Below the pieces are notes generated by a model that was not told where the DNA came from, did not search any database, and saw only the letters and a program-made list of their open reading frames with translations. A DNA stretch of 64,000 bases from positions 104,314 through 168,313 of the forward strand of contig NZ_JAMXMB010000014.1 in the NCBI RefSeq assembly GCF_024055635.1. Direction: 5' to 3'. Every line of letters starts with the position of its first letter. Positions within the stretch are counted from its first letter, which is position 1. The translations under genes and the position numbers were made by a program. Shown here one piece after another: positions 10,128 through 17,950 of this stretch. The DNA is from Microbacterium yannicii. GTDB lineage: Bacteria; Actinomycetota; Actinomycetes; Actinomycetales; Microbacteriaceae.

Positions 10128-10163
10128 ACAAATAGTTTGTCAAACGTTTTCGAAAACGGTTTC
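10128..10163. promoter_or_regulatory. AT-rich LacI-type operator cluster
   Basis: Between the divergent importer and repressor genes lie two CG-centred operator-like palindromes: AAACGTTT (10142-10149) and GAAAACGGTTTC (10152-10163). Their centres are 12 bp apart and they share a perfect 14-bp palindrome (10145-10158). A third dyad, ACAAA-TAG-TTTGT, lies at 10128-10140. The architecture matches LacI-family sites; binding by the adjacent regulator is inferred. Confidence 0.7.
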
Positions 10164-10186
10164 AATGCCGTTACGCTATCGAGATC

Positions 10187-11182
10187 ATGAAGCGTCGTCC
10201 CACGATCACGGATGTCGCCGCTGCGGCCGGCGTCTCCGTCGCGACCGTGTCGAAGGCGGTGAACGGCCGCTACGGCGTGGCCAGCGAGACGGCCGACCGC
10301 GTCCTCGCCGTGGTCGCGGAACTCGGCTACGAGTCCAGTCTCATCGCCAGCAGCATGCGCTCGCGCACGACCGGCGTGATCGGCGTGCTGGTCGCCGACT
10401 TCGAGCCGTTCAGCGCCGAGATCCTGAAGGGCGTCGGACAGGCGCTGCGCGACTCCCGCTACGACCTCCTCGCGTACTCGGGGTCGCACGGCTCGGCGGA
10501 GGGCTGGGAGCGGCGATCGCTGTCGCGCCTCAGCGGCACCCTCATCGACGGCGCGATCATGGTGACCCCCACGGTGGTCAACGTCGGCGCCGAGGTGCCG
10601 GTTGTCGCCATCGATCCGCACACGGGACCGGCCGATCTGCCCACCGTCGAGTCCGACAGTTACGGCGGCGCGCTGCAGGCGACGCGTCATCTGCTCGATC
10701 TCGGTCACACCCGCATCGGCTTCATCGCCGGGCGGCCCGACCTGCGCTCGTCGATCGCGCGCGACGCCGGGTATCGGCGGTCGTTGACGGATGCCGGCAT
10801 CTCGGTGGATCCCGCCCTCGTCGGTTCGGGCAGCTACCGTCAGGACGCCGTCCGTGTCGCCGCGCTCGAGATGCTCCGCCGCGGCGATCGCCCCACCGCG
10901 ATCTTCGCCGCCAACGACATCTCGGCGATGGAGATCGTGAAGGTCGCGGCCGAGCTGGGGCTCGCGGTGCCGCGCGACCTCTCGGTCATCGGGTTCGACG
11001 ACATCCCCGAGGCATCCAAGTCCGCACCGGCCCTGTCGACCGTGCGCCAGCCCATGCAGACCCTGGGCGCCGAGGCGGCACGCCTGCTGCTCACCCTGAT
11101 GGACGGCGAGGTGCCGGCCGCGACGCACGTCACGCTGCCGACGCGGCTCATCCCTCGGGGGACGACCGCCCCGCCGTCCTGA
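10187..11182 (+). CDS. LacI-family transcriptional regulator
   Basis: A 331-residue repressor with the LacI helix-turn-helix and hinge at residues 5-50 (ITDVAAAAGVSVATVSKAVN) followed by a periplasmic-binding-protein-like ligand domain. C-terminal signatures DLSVIGFDDIPEA and TTVRQP-like LSTVRQPMQTLG are intact. It is divergent from the sugar importer operon and separated from it by 172 bases containing matching palindromes, so it most likely controls that operon and itself in response to an arabino- or xylo-oligosaccharide. A possible -10 (TACGCT) ends nine bases before the start, which would give a very short leader. Confidence 0.92.
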   Translation: MKRRPTITDVAAAAGVSVATVSKAVNGRYGVASETADRVLAVVAELGYESSLIASSMRSRTTGVIGVLVADFEPFSAEILKGVGQALRDSRYDLLAYSGSHGSAEGWERRSLSRLSGTLIDGAIMVTPTVVNVGAEVPVVAIDPHTGPADLPTVESDSYGGALQATRHLLDLGHTRIGFIAGRPDLRSSIARDAGYRRSLTDAGISVDPALVGSGSYRQDAVRVAALEMLRRGDRPTAIFAANDISAMEIVKVAAELGLAVPRDLSVIGFDDIPEASKSAPALSTVRQPMQTLGAEAARLLLTLMDGEVPAATHVTLPTRLIPRGTTAPPS

Positions 11183-11222
11183 CGGCAGCCGCGGTCGCTT
11201 CGGCGCGCCTCGGGTCAGGGGC

Positions 11223-12386
11223 TCAGTTCAGCGCGACGCCTGCCGGGTCGCGCAGGAGCTCCGCGAAGGCCGCCTCGGCGGCGCCGATGAGCAGGCGATC
11301 CTCGGCGAGTGCCGCCGGCCGGATCTCGAGGTCTTCGCCGTTCGCGGGCATGGTCTGAGCGGTGACCGCGTCGGTGAACCCGTCCAGATCGTCGGTGGCG
11401 AGCGTCGCGAGGAACCCGCCGAGCACGACGACCCTCGGGTTCAGCACGTTGACGGCGTTGGCCAGCGCGGTGGACAGGATGCGGCGCTGCCGCGCGATCT
11501 CGTCGCGGACCTCGGGCGCACTCGCCGCGCGCAGCATCGCGGCGAGCGTGGGCTCGTCGGCGTTGTCGCGACCGAGGACCGCGAGCAGGCGTGCGCGGCT
11601 CACCTCGTCCTCGAGCACGCCGGCGCCCGCACGGCGATCGTCGCTGGAGGCGATGCCCGGGCGGTTCTGCCCGAACTCGCCGGAGTAGCCGGAGGCGCCG
11701 GCCACCGGCATCCCGTGCACGATCAAGCCGCCGCCGATGCCGCTCGCGCCACCGTTGAGGTAGACCACATCGTCGATGCCGCGGGCGGCGCCGAACAGGT
11801 GCTCGGCGAGGACGCCCAGCGCCGCGTCGTTGCCGACGACGGTGGGCAGGCCGGTCGCGGACTCGATGAGTTCACGCAGGGCGGTGTCGGTCCACCGCAG
11901 GTGCGGCGCATCGCGGACGAGGCCGTCGGAGGCCCGCACGAGTCCGGGCACGGCGACGCCGATCCCGGCGATCGCCGCGTCGGCGAGGTCGTCCTGGCGC
12001 CAGGCGTCGATGCGCTCGCCGATGAGCTGCGCGGTGCCCTCCGGGCCGAGCAGTCCGGTCATCTCGAGGCGCTCACGCCGCCGCACCGTGCGATCCAGTC
12101 CGACGGCCGCCATCGTGAGGGCATCGACCTCGGGGTTCACGGCGATCGTCACGACGCGGGGGTGCGGGGCCACGAGCGGAGACGGACGGCCGACGCGACG
12201 GCTGGGGTCGGGGGCGCGTTCCTCCACGACTCCGAGCGCGACGAGGTCGCCCACCAGGTCGGCGATCGTCGAGCGGTTGAGGCCGGTGGCTCCGGTCAGC
12301 GTCGCACGCGACACGGGTCCGTCGAGATGGGCGAGGCGCAGCAGCCGCGACAGATTCGCTTGGCGACTGCCGACCGGCTCGTTCAT
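11223..12386 (-). CDS. ROK-family repressor, XylR-like
   Basis: A 387-residue regulator with an N-terminal winged helix (residues about 8-65, [20 protein letters not shown]) and a C-terminal ROK sugar-kinase-like domain. It is divergent from xylA with 101 bases between the starts, so xylose-dependent control of xylAB is the natural inference. The ROK signature region reads GEFGQNRPG and the usual zinc-binding CxCGxxGCxE cysteines are absent, unlike most ROK kinases and many ROK repressors. This supports a pure regulator that lost zinc binding. A -10 box lies six bases before its ATG. Confidence 0.88.
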   Translation of the reverse strand: MNEPVGSRQANLSRLLRLAHLDGPVSRATLTGATGLNRSTIADLVGDLVALGVVEERAPDPSRRVGRPSPLVAPHPRVVTIAVNPEVDALTMAAVGLDRTVRRRERLEMTGLLGPEGTAQLIGERIDAWRQDDLADAAIAGIGVAVPGLVRASDGLVRDAPHLRWTDTALRELIESATGLPTVVGNDAALGVLAEHLFGAARGIDDVVYLNGGASGIGGGLIVHGMPVAGASGYSGEFGQNRPGIASSDDRRAGAGVLEDEVSRARLLAVLGRDNADEPTLAAMLRAASAPEVRDEIARQRRILSTALANAVNVLNPRVVVLGGFLATLATDDLDGFTDAVTAQTMPANGEDLEIRPAALAEDRLLIGAAEAAFAELLRDPAGVALN

Positions 12387-12392
12387 ACCCTC

Positions 12393-12398
12393 ACTGTA
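12393..12398 (-). promoter_or_regulatory. leaderless -10 box of the ROK repressor
   Basis: TACAGT on the minus strand, six bases before the ATG at 12386. Transcription would begin at or next to the start codon. Confidence 0.6.
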
Positions 12399-12426
12399 GA
12401 GGCGGATCCGGGAGGGGATCGCGCGG

Positions 12427-12455
12427 TGGACGCCGTAGACTTTCTGGTATAGGTT
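12427..12455 (+). promoter_or_regulatory. candidate xylA promoter
   Basis: TGGACG (12427-12432) and TAGGTT (12450-12455) are separated by 17 bases and match -35 and -10 boxes at four and three-to-four positions. A good ribosome site AAAGGAG (12477-12483) follows, four bases before the xylA ATG, so this mRNA has a real leader. Confidence 0.45.
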
Positions 12456-12487
12456 GTCGTCAGCAACATTTCTCGCAAAGGAGCGTC

Positions 12488-13693
12488 ATGCCCACGCAGT
12501 CCACCGGACCGACCCCCACCCGCGCCGACAAGTTCTCCTTCGGTCTCTGGACCATCGGCTACAACGGCACCGACCCGTTCGGCGGACCGACCCGCCCCGC
12601 GCTCGATGTCGTCCACGCCGTCGAGAAGCTCGCCGAGCTCGGCGCCTACGGCCTCACCTTCCACGACGACGACCTGTTCGCCTTCGGCTCCACCGAGGCC
12701 GAGCGCCAGACGCAGATCGACCGCCTCAAGGGCGCGCTGGCCGACACCGGCCTCATCGTGCCGATGGTGACGACCAACCTGTTCTCGGCCCCCGTCTTCA
12801 AGGACGGAGGCTTCACCTCGAACGACCGGCAGGTGCGACGCTTCGCGCTGCGCAAGGTCTTCCGCCAGCTCGACCTCGGCGCCGAGCTGGGCGCCAAGAC
12901 CTTCGTCATGTGGGGTGGCCGCGAAGGTGCCGAGTACGACTCGGCCAAGGACATCCGCGCCGCGCTCGAGCGCTACCGCGAGGCCGTGAACCTGCTCGGC
13001 GACTACGTCACCGACAAGGGCTACGACATCCGCTTCGCGATCGAGCCGAAGCCGAACGAGCCGCGCGGCGACATCCTGCTGCCCACGCTCGGACACGCCA
13101 TCGCCTTCATCGACTCGCTGGAGCGCCCCGAGCTCGTGGGCCTCAACCCCGAGGTCGGCCACGAGCAGATGGCGGGCCTGAACTTCGCCGCCGGCATCGC
13201 CCAGGCGCTGTACCACGGCAAGCTCTTCCACATCGACCTCAACGGTCAGCGCGGCATCAAGTACGACCAGGACCTCGTGTTCGGCCACGGCGACCTGCAC
13301 AACGCGTTCGCCCTCGTCGACCTGCTCGAGAACGGCGGCCCCGGCGGGGTCCCGTCCTACGACGGCCCGCGTCACTTCGACTACAAGCCGTCGCGCACCG
13401 AGGACGAGGCCGGCGTCTGGGACTCGGCCGCCGCGAACATGCGCACCTACCTGCTGCTCAAGGAGCGCGCCGCGGCCTTCCGCGCCGACCCCGAGGTGCA
13501 GGAGGCGCTCGAGACCGCGCGCGTCGCCGAGCTCTCGATCCCGACGCTCAACGAGGGCGAGTCGTACGACGACTTCCTCGCCGACCGCTCCGCGTACGAG
13601 GAGTTCGACGCCGACGCCTACCTCGGCGGCAAGGGCTTCGGTTTCGTCCGCCTGCAGCAGCTCGCGACCGAGCACCTGCTCGGCGCCCGCTGA
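12488..13693 (+). CDS. xylA: xylose isomerase
   Basis: Converts D-xylose to D-xylulose, the entry step to the pentose phosphate pathway. The 401-residue length and layout match the short class I actinobacterial enzymes. Visible active-site residues are His59 in FHDDD, metal ligands Glu186 and Lys188 in IEPKPNEP, Glu222 and His225 in NPEVGHEQM, and Asp250 in HIDLNGQ. A strong AAAGGAG ribosome site precedes the ATG. It is divergent from the ROK repressor and followed by a long palindrome and xylB. Confidence 0.97.
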   Translation: MPTQSTGPTPTRADKFSFGLWTIGYNGTDPFGGPTRPALDVVHAVEKLAELGAYGLTFHDDDLFAFGSTEAERQTQIDRLKGALADTGLIVPMVTTNLFSAPVFKDGGFTSNDRQVRRFALRKVFRQLDLGAELGAKTFVMWGGREGAEYDSAKDIRAALERYREAVNLLGDYVTDKGYDIRFAIEPKPNEPRGDILLPTLGHAIAFIDSLERPELVGLNPEVGHEQMAGLNFAAGIAQALYHGKLFHIDLNGQRGIKYDQDLVFGHGDLHNAFALVDLLENGGPGGVPSYDGPRHFDYKPSRTEDEAGVWDSAAANMRTYLLLKERAAAFRADPEVQEALETARVAELSIPTLNEGESYDDFLADRSAYEEFDADAYLGGKGFGFVRLQQLATEHLLGAR

Positions 13694-13730
13694 CCCGCTC
13701 GGGCCTCACACACGCACGCACACACGCAGT

Positions 13731-13787
13731 TGACTTGCCCTATATGTCCGCGACACGCCTGGCGTGTTGTACATATAGGGCAAGTCA
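13731..13787. repeat. 57-bp palindrome between xylA and xylB
   Basis: A perfect 17-bp inverted repeat (TGACTTGCCCTATATGT at 13731-13747 and its complement at 13771-13787) encloses a second 7-bp repeat (ACACGCC/GGCGTGT, 13753-13767). With a two-base indel, the whole arms are near-identical 27-29-mers. It contains CTATATG/CATATAG, unusually AT-rich for this genome. It could be an operator, a processing or attenuation hairpin, or a remnant mobile repeat. Confidence 0.8.
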
Positions 13788-13808
13788 CGGTCTAGGGCAG
13801 GAGAAGCA

Positions 13809-15113
13809 GTGACGCTGGTCATCGGAGTCGACTCGTCGACACAGTCGTGCAAGGTGCTGGTGACGGATGCCGCGACGGGCGCCGTCGTGCGGCAGGGGCG
13901 CGCCTCGCATCCGGACGGCACCTCGGTCGATCCCGAGGCGTGGTGGACGGCGCTGCAGGCGGTGATCGCCGACGCCGGCGGCGTGGACGACGTCGAGGCG
14001 TGGGCGGTCGGCGGGCAGCAGCACGGCATGGTCGCACTGGATGCCGATGGGCGGGTGATCCGCGATGCCCTGCTGTGGAACGACACCCGCTCGGCGCAGG
14101 CGGCGGCCGACCTCACGGCGGAGTTCGGCGCCGACGAGCTCGCGCGGCGCACGGGACTCGTGCCCGTGGCATCCTTCACGATCACGAAGCTGCGCTGGCT
14201 GCGCGACCACGAGCCCGAGAACGCGGCCCACGTGGCCGCCGTCGCCCTCCCGCACGACTGGCTGACCTGGCGCCTGCGCGGCTTCGGCCCTGCCGGCGAA
14301 TCGCCGCGCGGACCGGTGCTCGACGAGCTCGTCACCGACCGGTCGGACGCCTCGGGCACCGGGTATTGGAATCCCGCGACCGGCGACTACGACCACGAGC
14401 TGCTGGTCGCGGCGCTCGGTCACGATGCGCTGCTGCCGCGTGTGCTGGGGCCCGACGAGTGGGTGACGGATGCCGCGGGCCGCCGCGTCGGCGGCGGCGC
14501 GGGTGACAACGCGGGCGCGGCGCTCGGCCTCGGTGCCGGCCCCGGAGACGTCGTGGTGTCGATCGGCACGAGCGGAACCGTGTTCGCGGTGAGCGAGGAG
14601 CGCACGATCGACCCGACCGGCACGGTCGCGGGGTTCGCCGACTGCACCGGACGCTTTCTGCCCCTGGTCGCGACGTTGAACGCCGCGCGCGTGCTCGACG
14701 CGATCGCCCGGGTCCTCGGCGTCGACCACGCGGAGCTCTCACGCCTGGCCCTCGCCGCGCAGCCGGGCGCGGCCGGCCTGCAGCTGGTGCCGTACTTCGA
14801 GGGGGAGCGCACGCCGAACCTGCCCGACGCCACGGCGTCGCTCACCGGCATGACCCTCGCCTCGACGACGCGCGAGAACCTCGCCCGCGCCGCTGTCGAA
14901 GGCATGCTGTCGGGGCTCGCCGCGGGGCTCGCGGCACTGCGCGGCCTGGGCGTTCCGCTGGAGCGCGCGCTGCTCATCGGCGGCGGCGCGCAGTCCGAGG
15001 CGGTGCGCCAGATCGCGCCGCTGGTCCTGGGACTGCCCGTCGAGGTGCCCGAGCCGGGGGAGTACGTGGCGCTCGGCGCCGCGCGGCAGGCGGCATCCGT
15101 CCTCGCCGTCTGA
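13809..15113 (+). CDS. xylB: xylulokinase
   Basis: FGGY-family kinase phosphorylating D-xylulose to xylulose 5-phosphate. At 434 residues it is shorter than the roughly 480-residue enterobacterial enzyme, as is typical of actinobacteria. The N-terminal phosphate-binding segment [11 protein letters not shown], the catalytic Asp233 in [11 protein letters not shown], the SIGTSGTVF adenosine motif and C-terminal [14 protein letters not shown] are visible. GTG start has AGGAGA eight bases upstream. It lies 115 bases after xylA, beyond the palindrome, and is followed by a hairpin. Confidence 0.95.
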   Translation: MTLVIGVDSSTQSCKVLVTDAATGAVVRQGRASHPDGTSVDPEAWWTALQAVIADAGGVDDVEAWAVGGQQHGMVALDADGRVIRDALLWNDTRSAQAAADLTAEFGADELARRTGLVPVASFTITKLRWLRDHEPENAAHVAAVALPHDWLTWRLRGFGPAGESPRGPVLDELVTDRSDASGTGYWNPATGDYDHELLVAALGHDALLPRVLGPDEWVTDAAGRRVGGGAGDNAGAALGLGAGPGDVVVSIGTSGTVFAVSEERTIDPTGTVAGFADCTGRFLPLVATLNAARVLDAIARVLGVDHAELSRLALAAQPGAAGLQLVPYFEGERTPNLPDATASLTGMTLASTTRENLARAAVEGMLSGLAAGLAALRGLGVPLERALLIGGGAQSEAVRQIAPLVLGLPVEVPEPGEYVALGAARQAASVLAV

Positions 15114-15129
15114 TCGCCTCGTCGAGGAG

Positions 15130-15187
15130 TCAGGAGAACCGGGGCGGCGGTGGCCCCGGCGGCCCCGCCCGGCGGCGTGTCTCCTGA
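15130..15187 (+). terminator. hairpin after xylB
   Basis: Outer arms TCAGGAGA (15130-15137) and TCTCCTGA (15180-15187) enclose a GC-only region able to form further stems. It lies 17 bases after the xylB stop, with no T-run. Confidence 0.5.
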
Positions 15188-15295
15188 ACCCTTGACCGAG
15201 CCGGGGGCTCGGCGAGGCCCCCGCACGTCGGCCGCCGGGGCAACGCTTCGCGCGCCTCGTGCGCGGAAATCTCCCCTTTCGCGATTCCCGGGGAC

Positions 15296-15301
15296 GAGAA
15301 T
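15296..15301 (+). promoter_or_regulatory. leaderless -10 box
   Basis: GAGAAT six bases before the ATG at 15308. Confidence 0.5.
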
Positions 15302-15307
15302 GGGCGG

Positions 15308-16153
15308 ATGCCGCAGGCCGACGCTGACGAAGAGCTCGACGCGATCGCGGCCGAGCTCTACGTCCTGCCGCCGTCGGAGTTCACCGCAAAGCGCAACGCG
15401 CGGGCCGGCATGGCGGCCGGATCCCTGGCGAAGCAGATCAAGGCGCTGCGCAAGCCCACCGTCGCCGCCTGGGCCGTGAACCTGCTGGCGCAGGACGGAC
15501 AGCTCGCCGACGCGGTCGAGCTGTCGGCGGCGCTGCGTGAGGCGCAGGACGACCTCGACGCCGCCGAGCTCGGCCGCCTCGGCAAGCAGCGGCGGCAGCT
15601 CGTGGCGGCGCTCGCGAAGCAGGCCGTCGGTCTCGCCCGAGATGCAGGCGGCACCCTGAGCGCTGCCGCGCAGGAGGACGTCGCAACGACGATCAACGCC
15701 GCGGTGATGGATGCCGCGGCCGCCGCCGCGGTGCTCACCGGCCGGCTCGTCACGGCGCTCGAGGCCGGCGACATCGAGCCCGCTGCGCTCGCCGAGGCGG
15801 TCGGGGGATCGGTCCCCGGCGTCGAGGCTCCGCCACCCCGGGACGACCTCGCGGAGCGGCGTGCCCGCAAGGCGGCCGAGAAGGCCGCGCGGGAGGCGGA
15901 GCGGCTCGCCAACGAGGCCGAGCGGGAGCTCGCCCGCGTCGACGCGCGCCGCGCCAAGGCGCAGGAGCGCGTGGACCACGTGCGCGAGCGGATCGACGAC
16001 CTCCGCCGCGACCTGGCCGCCCTTGAGAAGGACGAGCAGGCGGCGGCCCAGAAGCTCGACGCGATCGAGCGCGAGCGCACGGATGCGGCGGCGAAGGCCC
16101 GCGATGCCGCGAAGGAGTCCGAGCGCGCCCAGGCCGAGCTCGACGACGCCTGA
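15308..16153 (+). CDS. coiled-coil protein of unknown function
   Basis: A 281-residue protein with no signal peptide or membrane segment and no named catalytic motif that I recognise. The first half (to about 175) is helical and alanine-rich, including a conserved-looking KQIKALRKPTVAAWAVNLLA segment. The second half (about 180-280) is a long, highly charged coiled coil rich in Ala/Glu/Arg/Lys with DDLRRDLAALEKDEQAA heptads. It probably dimerises. It stands alone between xylB and the alarmone synthetase with its own leaderless-type promoter, so context gives no function. Homologues would be expected in related actinobacteria. Confidence 0.75.
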   Translation: MPQADADEELDAIAAELYVLPPSEFTAKRNARAGMAAGSLAKQIKALRKPTVAAWAVNLLAQDGQLADAVELSAALREAQDDLDAAELGRLGKQRRQLVAALAKQAVGLARDAGGTLSAAAQEDVATTINAAVMDAAAAAAVLTGRLVTALEAGDIEPAALAEAVGGSVPGVEAPPPRDDLAERRARKAAEKAAREAERLANEAERELARVDARRAKAQERVDHVRERIDDLRRDLAALEKDEQAAAQKLDAIERERTDAAAKARDAAKESERAQAELDDA

Positions 16154-16226
16154 CCACCACACGATCGGCCGGGCGACGCAGGGCCGCGGCATCCGCGTTT
16201 CACAGGACTCTCGTAGGCCCGCCGCC

Positions 16227-16232
16227 TAGCGT
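16227..16232 (+). promoter_or_regulatory. leaderless -10 box of alarmone synthetase
   Basis: TAGCGT seven bases before the ATG at 16240. Confidence 0.6.
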
Positions 16233-16239
16233 CGAACGC

Positions 16240-17037
16240 ATGGCGACTCCCGCACCATTGGTGCCCGCGACGGCGTCCGACGAGGGTGAGATCACGGTCT
16301 CGCCGAGCGAGTTGAGGGAGCTGCGCGACGAGCTGCAGCGCTTCATGATGGAGTACCGCTTCGGCCTGCAGGAGGTCGAGACGAAGATCGGCATCCTGCG
16401 CGACGAGTTCCTGCTCACCCACGACTACAACCCGATCGAGCACGTCTCGAGCCGCGTGAAGTCGCCCGACAGCCTGGTCGAGAAGGTGCAGCGCAAGGGC
16501 ATCGACGGCGACTTCGCGTCGATCCGGAGCAGCATCACCGACATCGCGGGCATCCGCATCACGTGCAGCTTCACCGCCGACGTGTACCGCCTCTTCGACC
16601 TGCTGACCGCCCAGGACGATGTGCGGGTGCTGCAGGTCAAGGACTACATCGCCCAGCCCAAGCCCAACGGCTACAAGAGCCTGCACGCGATCCTCGAGGT
16701 GCCGGTGTTTCTCTCGACCGGCCGCATCGAGGTGCCCGTCGAAGTGCAGTTCCGCACCATCGCCATGGACTTCTGGGCGAGCCTCGAGCACAAGATCTAC
16801 TACAAGTACGCCACGCAGGTTCCGGACGAGCTGCTCGAGAGCCTCAAGGACGCCGCCGACACCGCTGCCGAGCTCGACGCTCGCATGGAACGCCTGCACC
16901 GGCAGATCAAGGGCTCGAGCGCCGGGCAGGCCGCGCCGGTCGCCGTGCGCGAGATCACGGGCGCTCCCGCTGCGGCGGCGGGCGATCCGGATGCCGCGAC
17001 CCGGCCCCGCGACGACCGCGGAGTGCGCGCGGTCTGA
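16240..17037 (+). CDS. small alarmone synthetase (RelA/SpoT synthetase domain only)
   Basis: A 265-residue GTP pyrophosphokinase-type enzyme that would make (p)ppGpp (or related alarmones) from ATP and GDP/GTP. The synthetase motifs are present in order: DIAGIRITCSF, PKPNGYKSLHAIL and VEVQFRTIAMDFWASLEHKIYYKY. The HD hydrolase, TGS and ACT domains of long RSH proteins are missing, so this is a single-domain SAS. An N-terminal helix (about 25-50) probably supports oligomerisation as in RelQ/RelP, and the C-terminal 35 residues look disordered. The -10 seven bases before ATG indicates a leaderless mRNA. Confidence 0.9.
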   Translation: MATPAPLVPATASDEGEITVSPSELRELRDELQRFMMEYRFGLQEVETKIGILRDEFLLTHDYNPIEHVSSRVKSPDSLVEKVQRKGIDGDFASIRSSITDIAGIRITCSFTADVYRLFDLLTAQDDVRVLQVKDYIAQPKPNGYKSLHAILEVPVFLSTGRIEVPVEVQFRTIAMDFWASLEHKIYYKYATQVPDELLESLKDAADTAAELDARMERLHRQIKGSSAGQAAPVAVREITGAPAAAAGDPDAATRPRDDRGVRAV

Positions 17038-17040
17038 CGC

Positions 17041-17190
17041 GCGTTTCGTCTCGCTCGTTCCTCGCTCGCCCGTAGGACCGAGACGAAACGCCTCGGTCCT
17101 ACGGGCGGCGTTCGTCTCGCTCAACGAGCGGACGGAAGGTATCGGTCGTTGAGCGAGGGAGCGCCAGCGACCGAGACGAAACGTCCCGGG
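17041..17190. repeat. cluster of dispersed GTTGAGCGAG/GAGACGAAACG repeat copies
   Basis: The gap between the alarmone gene and the TetR gene is filled with copies and inverted copies of one motif. GCGTTTCGTCTCG (17041-17053) is perfectly inverted at 17079-17091, CGTAGGACCGAG (17071-17082) at 17092-17103, and CTCGCTCAACGAGCG, GGTCGTTGAGCGAGG and CGAGACGAAACG recur to 17183. A further copy lies at 53815-53853. The stems could terminate both flanking convergent genes. Confidence 0.75.
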
Positions 17191-17226
17191 CCTCCGAGCG
17201 GCGTATGGTCCTGGACGCTCGTGGGT

Positions 17227-17868
17227 TCAGCACCCGAGGACGGCACTCGTCCCGGTGAGGTACTCATCGACGTCGCGCGGGCCGAAGACGGCGGTGTTCG
17301 CGATGTATCCCTGCGCGAGGGCCACGATCGACCGTGCCGTGTCGGCGGCGAGAGCTTCCGCCGGCCCGAGCTCCCCCGAGGAATCGGGTGCCGCGGCTGA
17401 CGCATCCGGAGCCGGGACCGCGCCCCCCGTCTGTGCCCGCGCCCACGGGCCGATCGCGTGAGTGAGGGCCGCCCGCAGACGTCCGGCCGTGCGGAGCATC
17501 TCGTCGTGCAGCCCGGGCTCGACCATCGCTTCCCCCCAGAACTGCAGGACCAGCGTGGTTGACAGTCCGGCCTCGCTGAACGTCGTCAGCATGCCGCGCA
17601 GCGCCTGACGCGGAGTGACGATCTCGTCGCGGTCGCCGGCGGCCTCCAGCGCGTCCAGGCGTGGCAGGAGGAAACGCCCCACGACGTAGCGCGCGAGTTC
17701 GACCTTGTTCGAGAAGTGCGAGTAGATCGCCCCCGTCGACAGGCCCGACTCCTCGACGATGTCGGCGATCGAGGTGTCGCGGACGCCGTTGCGCTCGAGC
17801 ACCCGCAGCGCGGCGCGCGCGATCTCGTCGCGGCGGGCTTCGCGGTAGGCGTCGGTGACCTTCGGCAT
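17227..17868 (-). CDS. TetR-family transcriptional regulator
   Basis: A 213-residue repressor: N-terminal TetR helix-turn-helix (about 10-57, TSIADIVEESGLSTGAIYSHF) and a variable ligand-binding C-terminal domain with a flexible Ala/Pro linker near 155. It is divergent from a membrane transport protein across an 82-base gap holding two copies of a 20-bp operator-like dyad. One copy covers its own -10 box, predicting autorepression and co-regulation of the neighbour. The inducer is unknown; a toxic compound or membrane stress is typical. Confidence 0.9.
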   Translation of the reverse strand: MPKVTDAYREARRDEIARAALRVLERNGVRDTSIADIVEESGLSTGAIYSHFSNKVELARYVVGRFLLPRLDALEAAGDRDEIVTPRQALRGMLTTFSEAGLSTTLVLQFWGEAMVEPGLHDEMLRTAGRLRAALTHAIGPWARAQTGGAVPAPDASAAAPDSSGELGPAEALAADTARSIVALAQGYIANTAVFGPRDVDEYLTGTSAVLGC

Positions 17869-17871
17869 AGA

Positions 17872-17920
17872 AACAGAATAGCCATTCTGTTATGGTGACA
17901 AACAGAACAACCATTCTTTT
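17872..17920. promoter_or_regulatory. paired TetR operators overlapping the repressor promoter
   Basis: AACAGAATAGCCATTCTGTT (17872-17891) is a perfect 8-bp inverted repeat with a 4-base spacer. A second copy at 17901-17920 matches 16 of 20 bases, 29 bp downstream. The TetR -10 (TATTCT on the minus strand, 17875-17880, six bases before its ATG) lies inside the first copy. Confidence 0.8.
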
Positions 17921-17950
17921 TAGCTCACCATCCATGTCAAGGAGGTCGCG

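Noticed and set aside
12453..12467. GTTG/CAAC dyad in the xylA promoter as ROK operator
   Set aside because: Four-base arms with a seven-base spacer are too weak to call; no second copy was seen near xylB.
13731..13787. xylA-xylB palindrome as a plain xylB promoter
   Set aside because: No -10/-35 pair with correct spacing could be placed in the arms, despite a TTGACT at the left edge.
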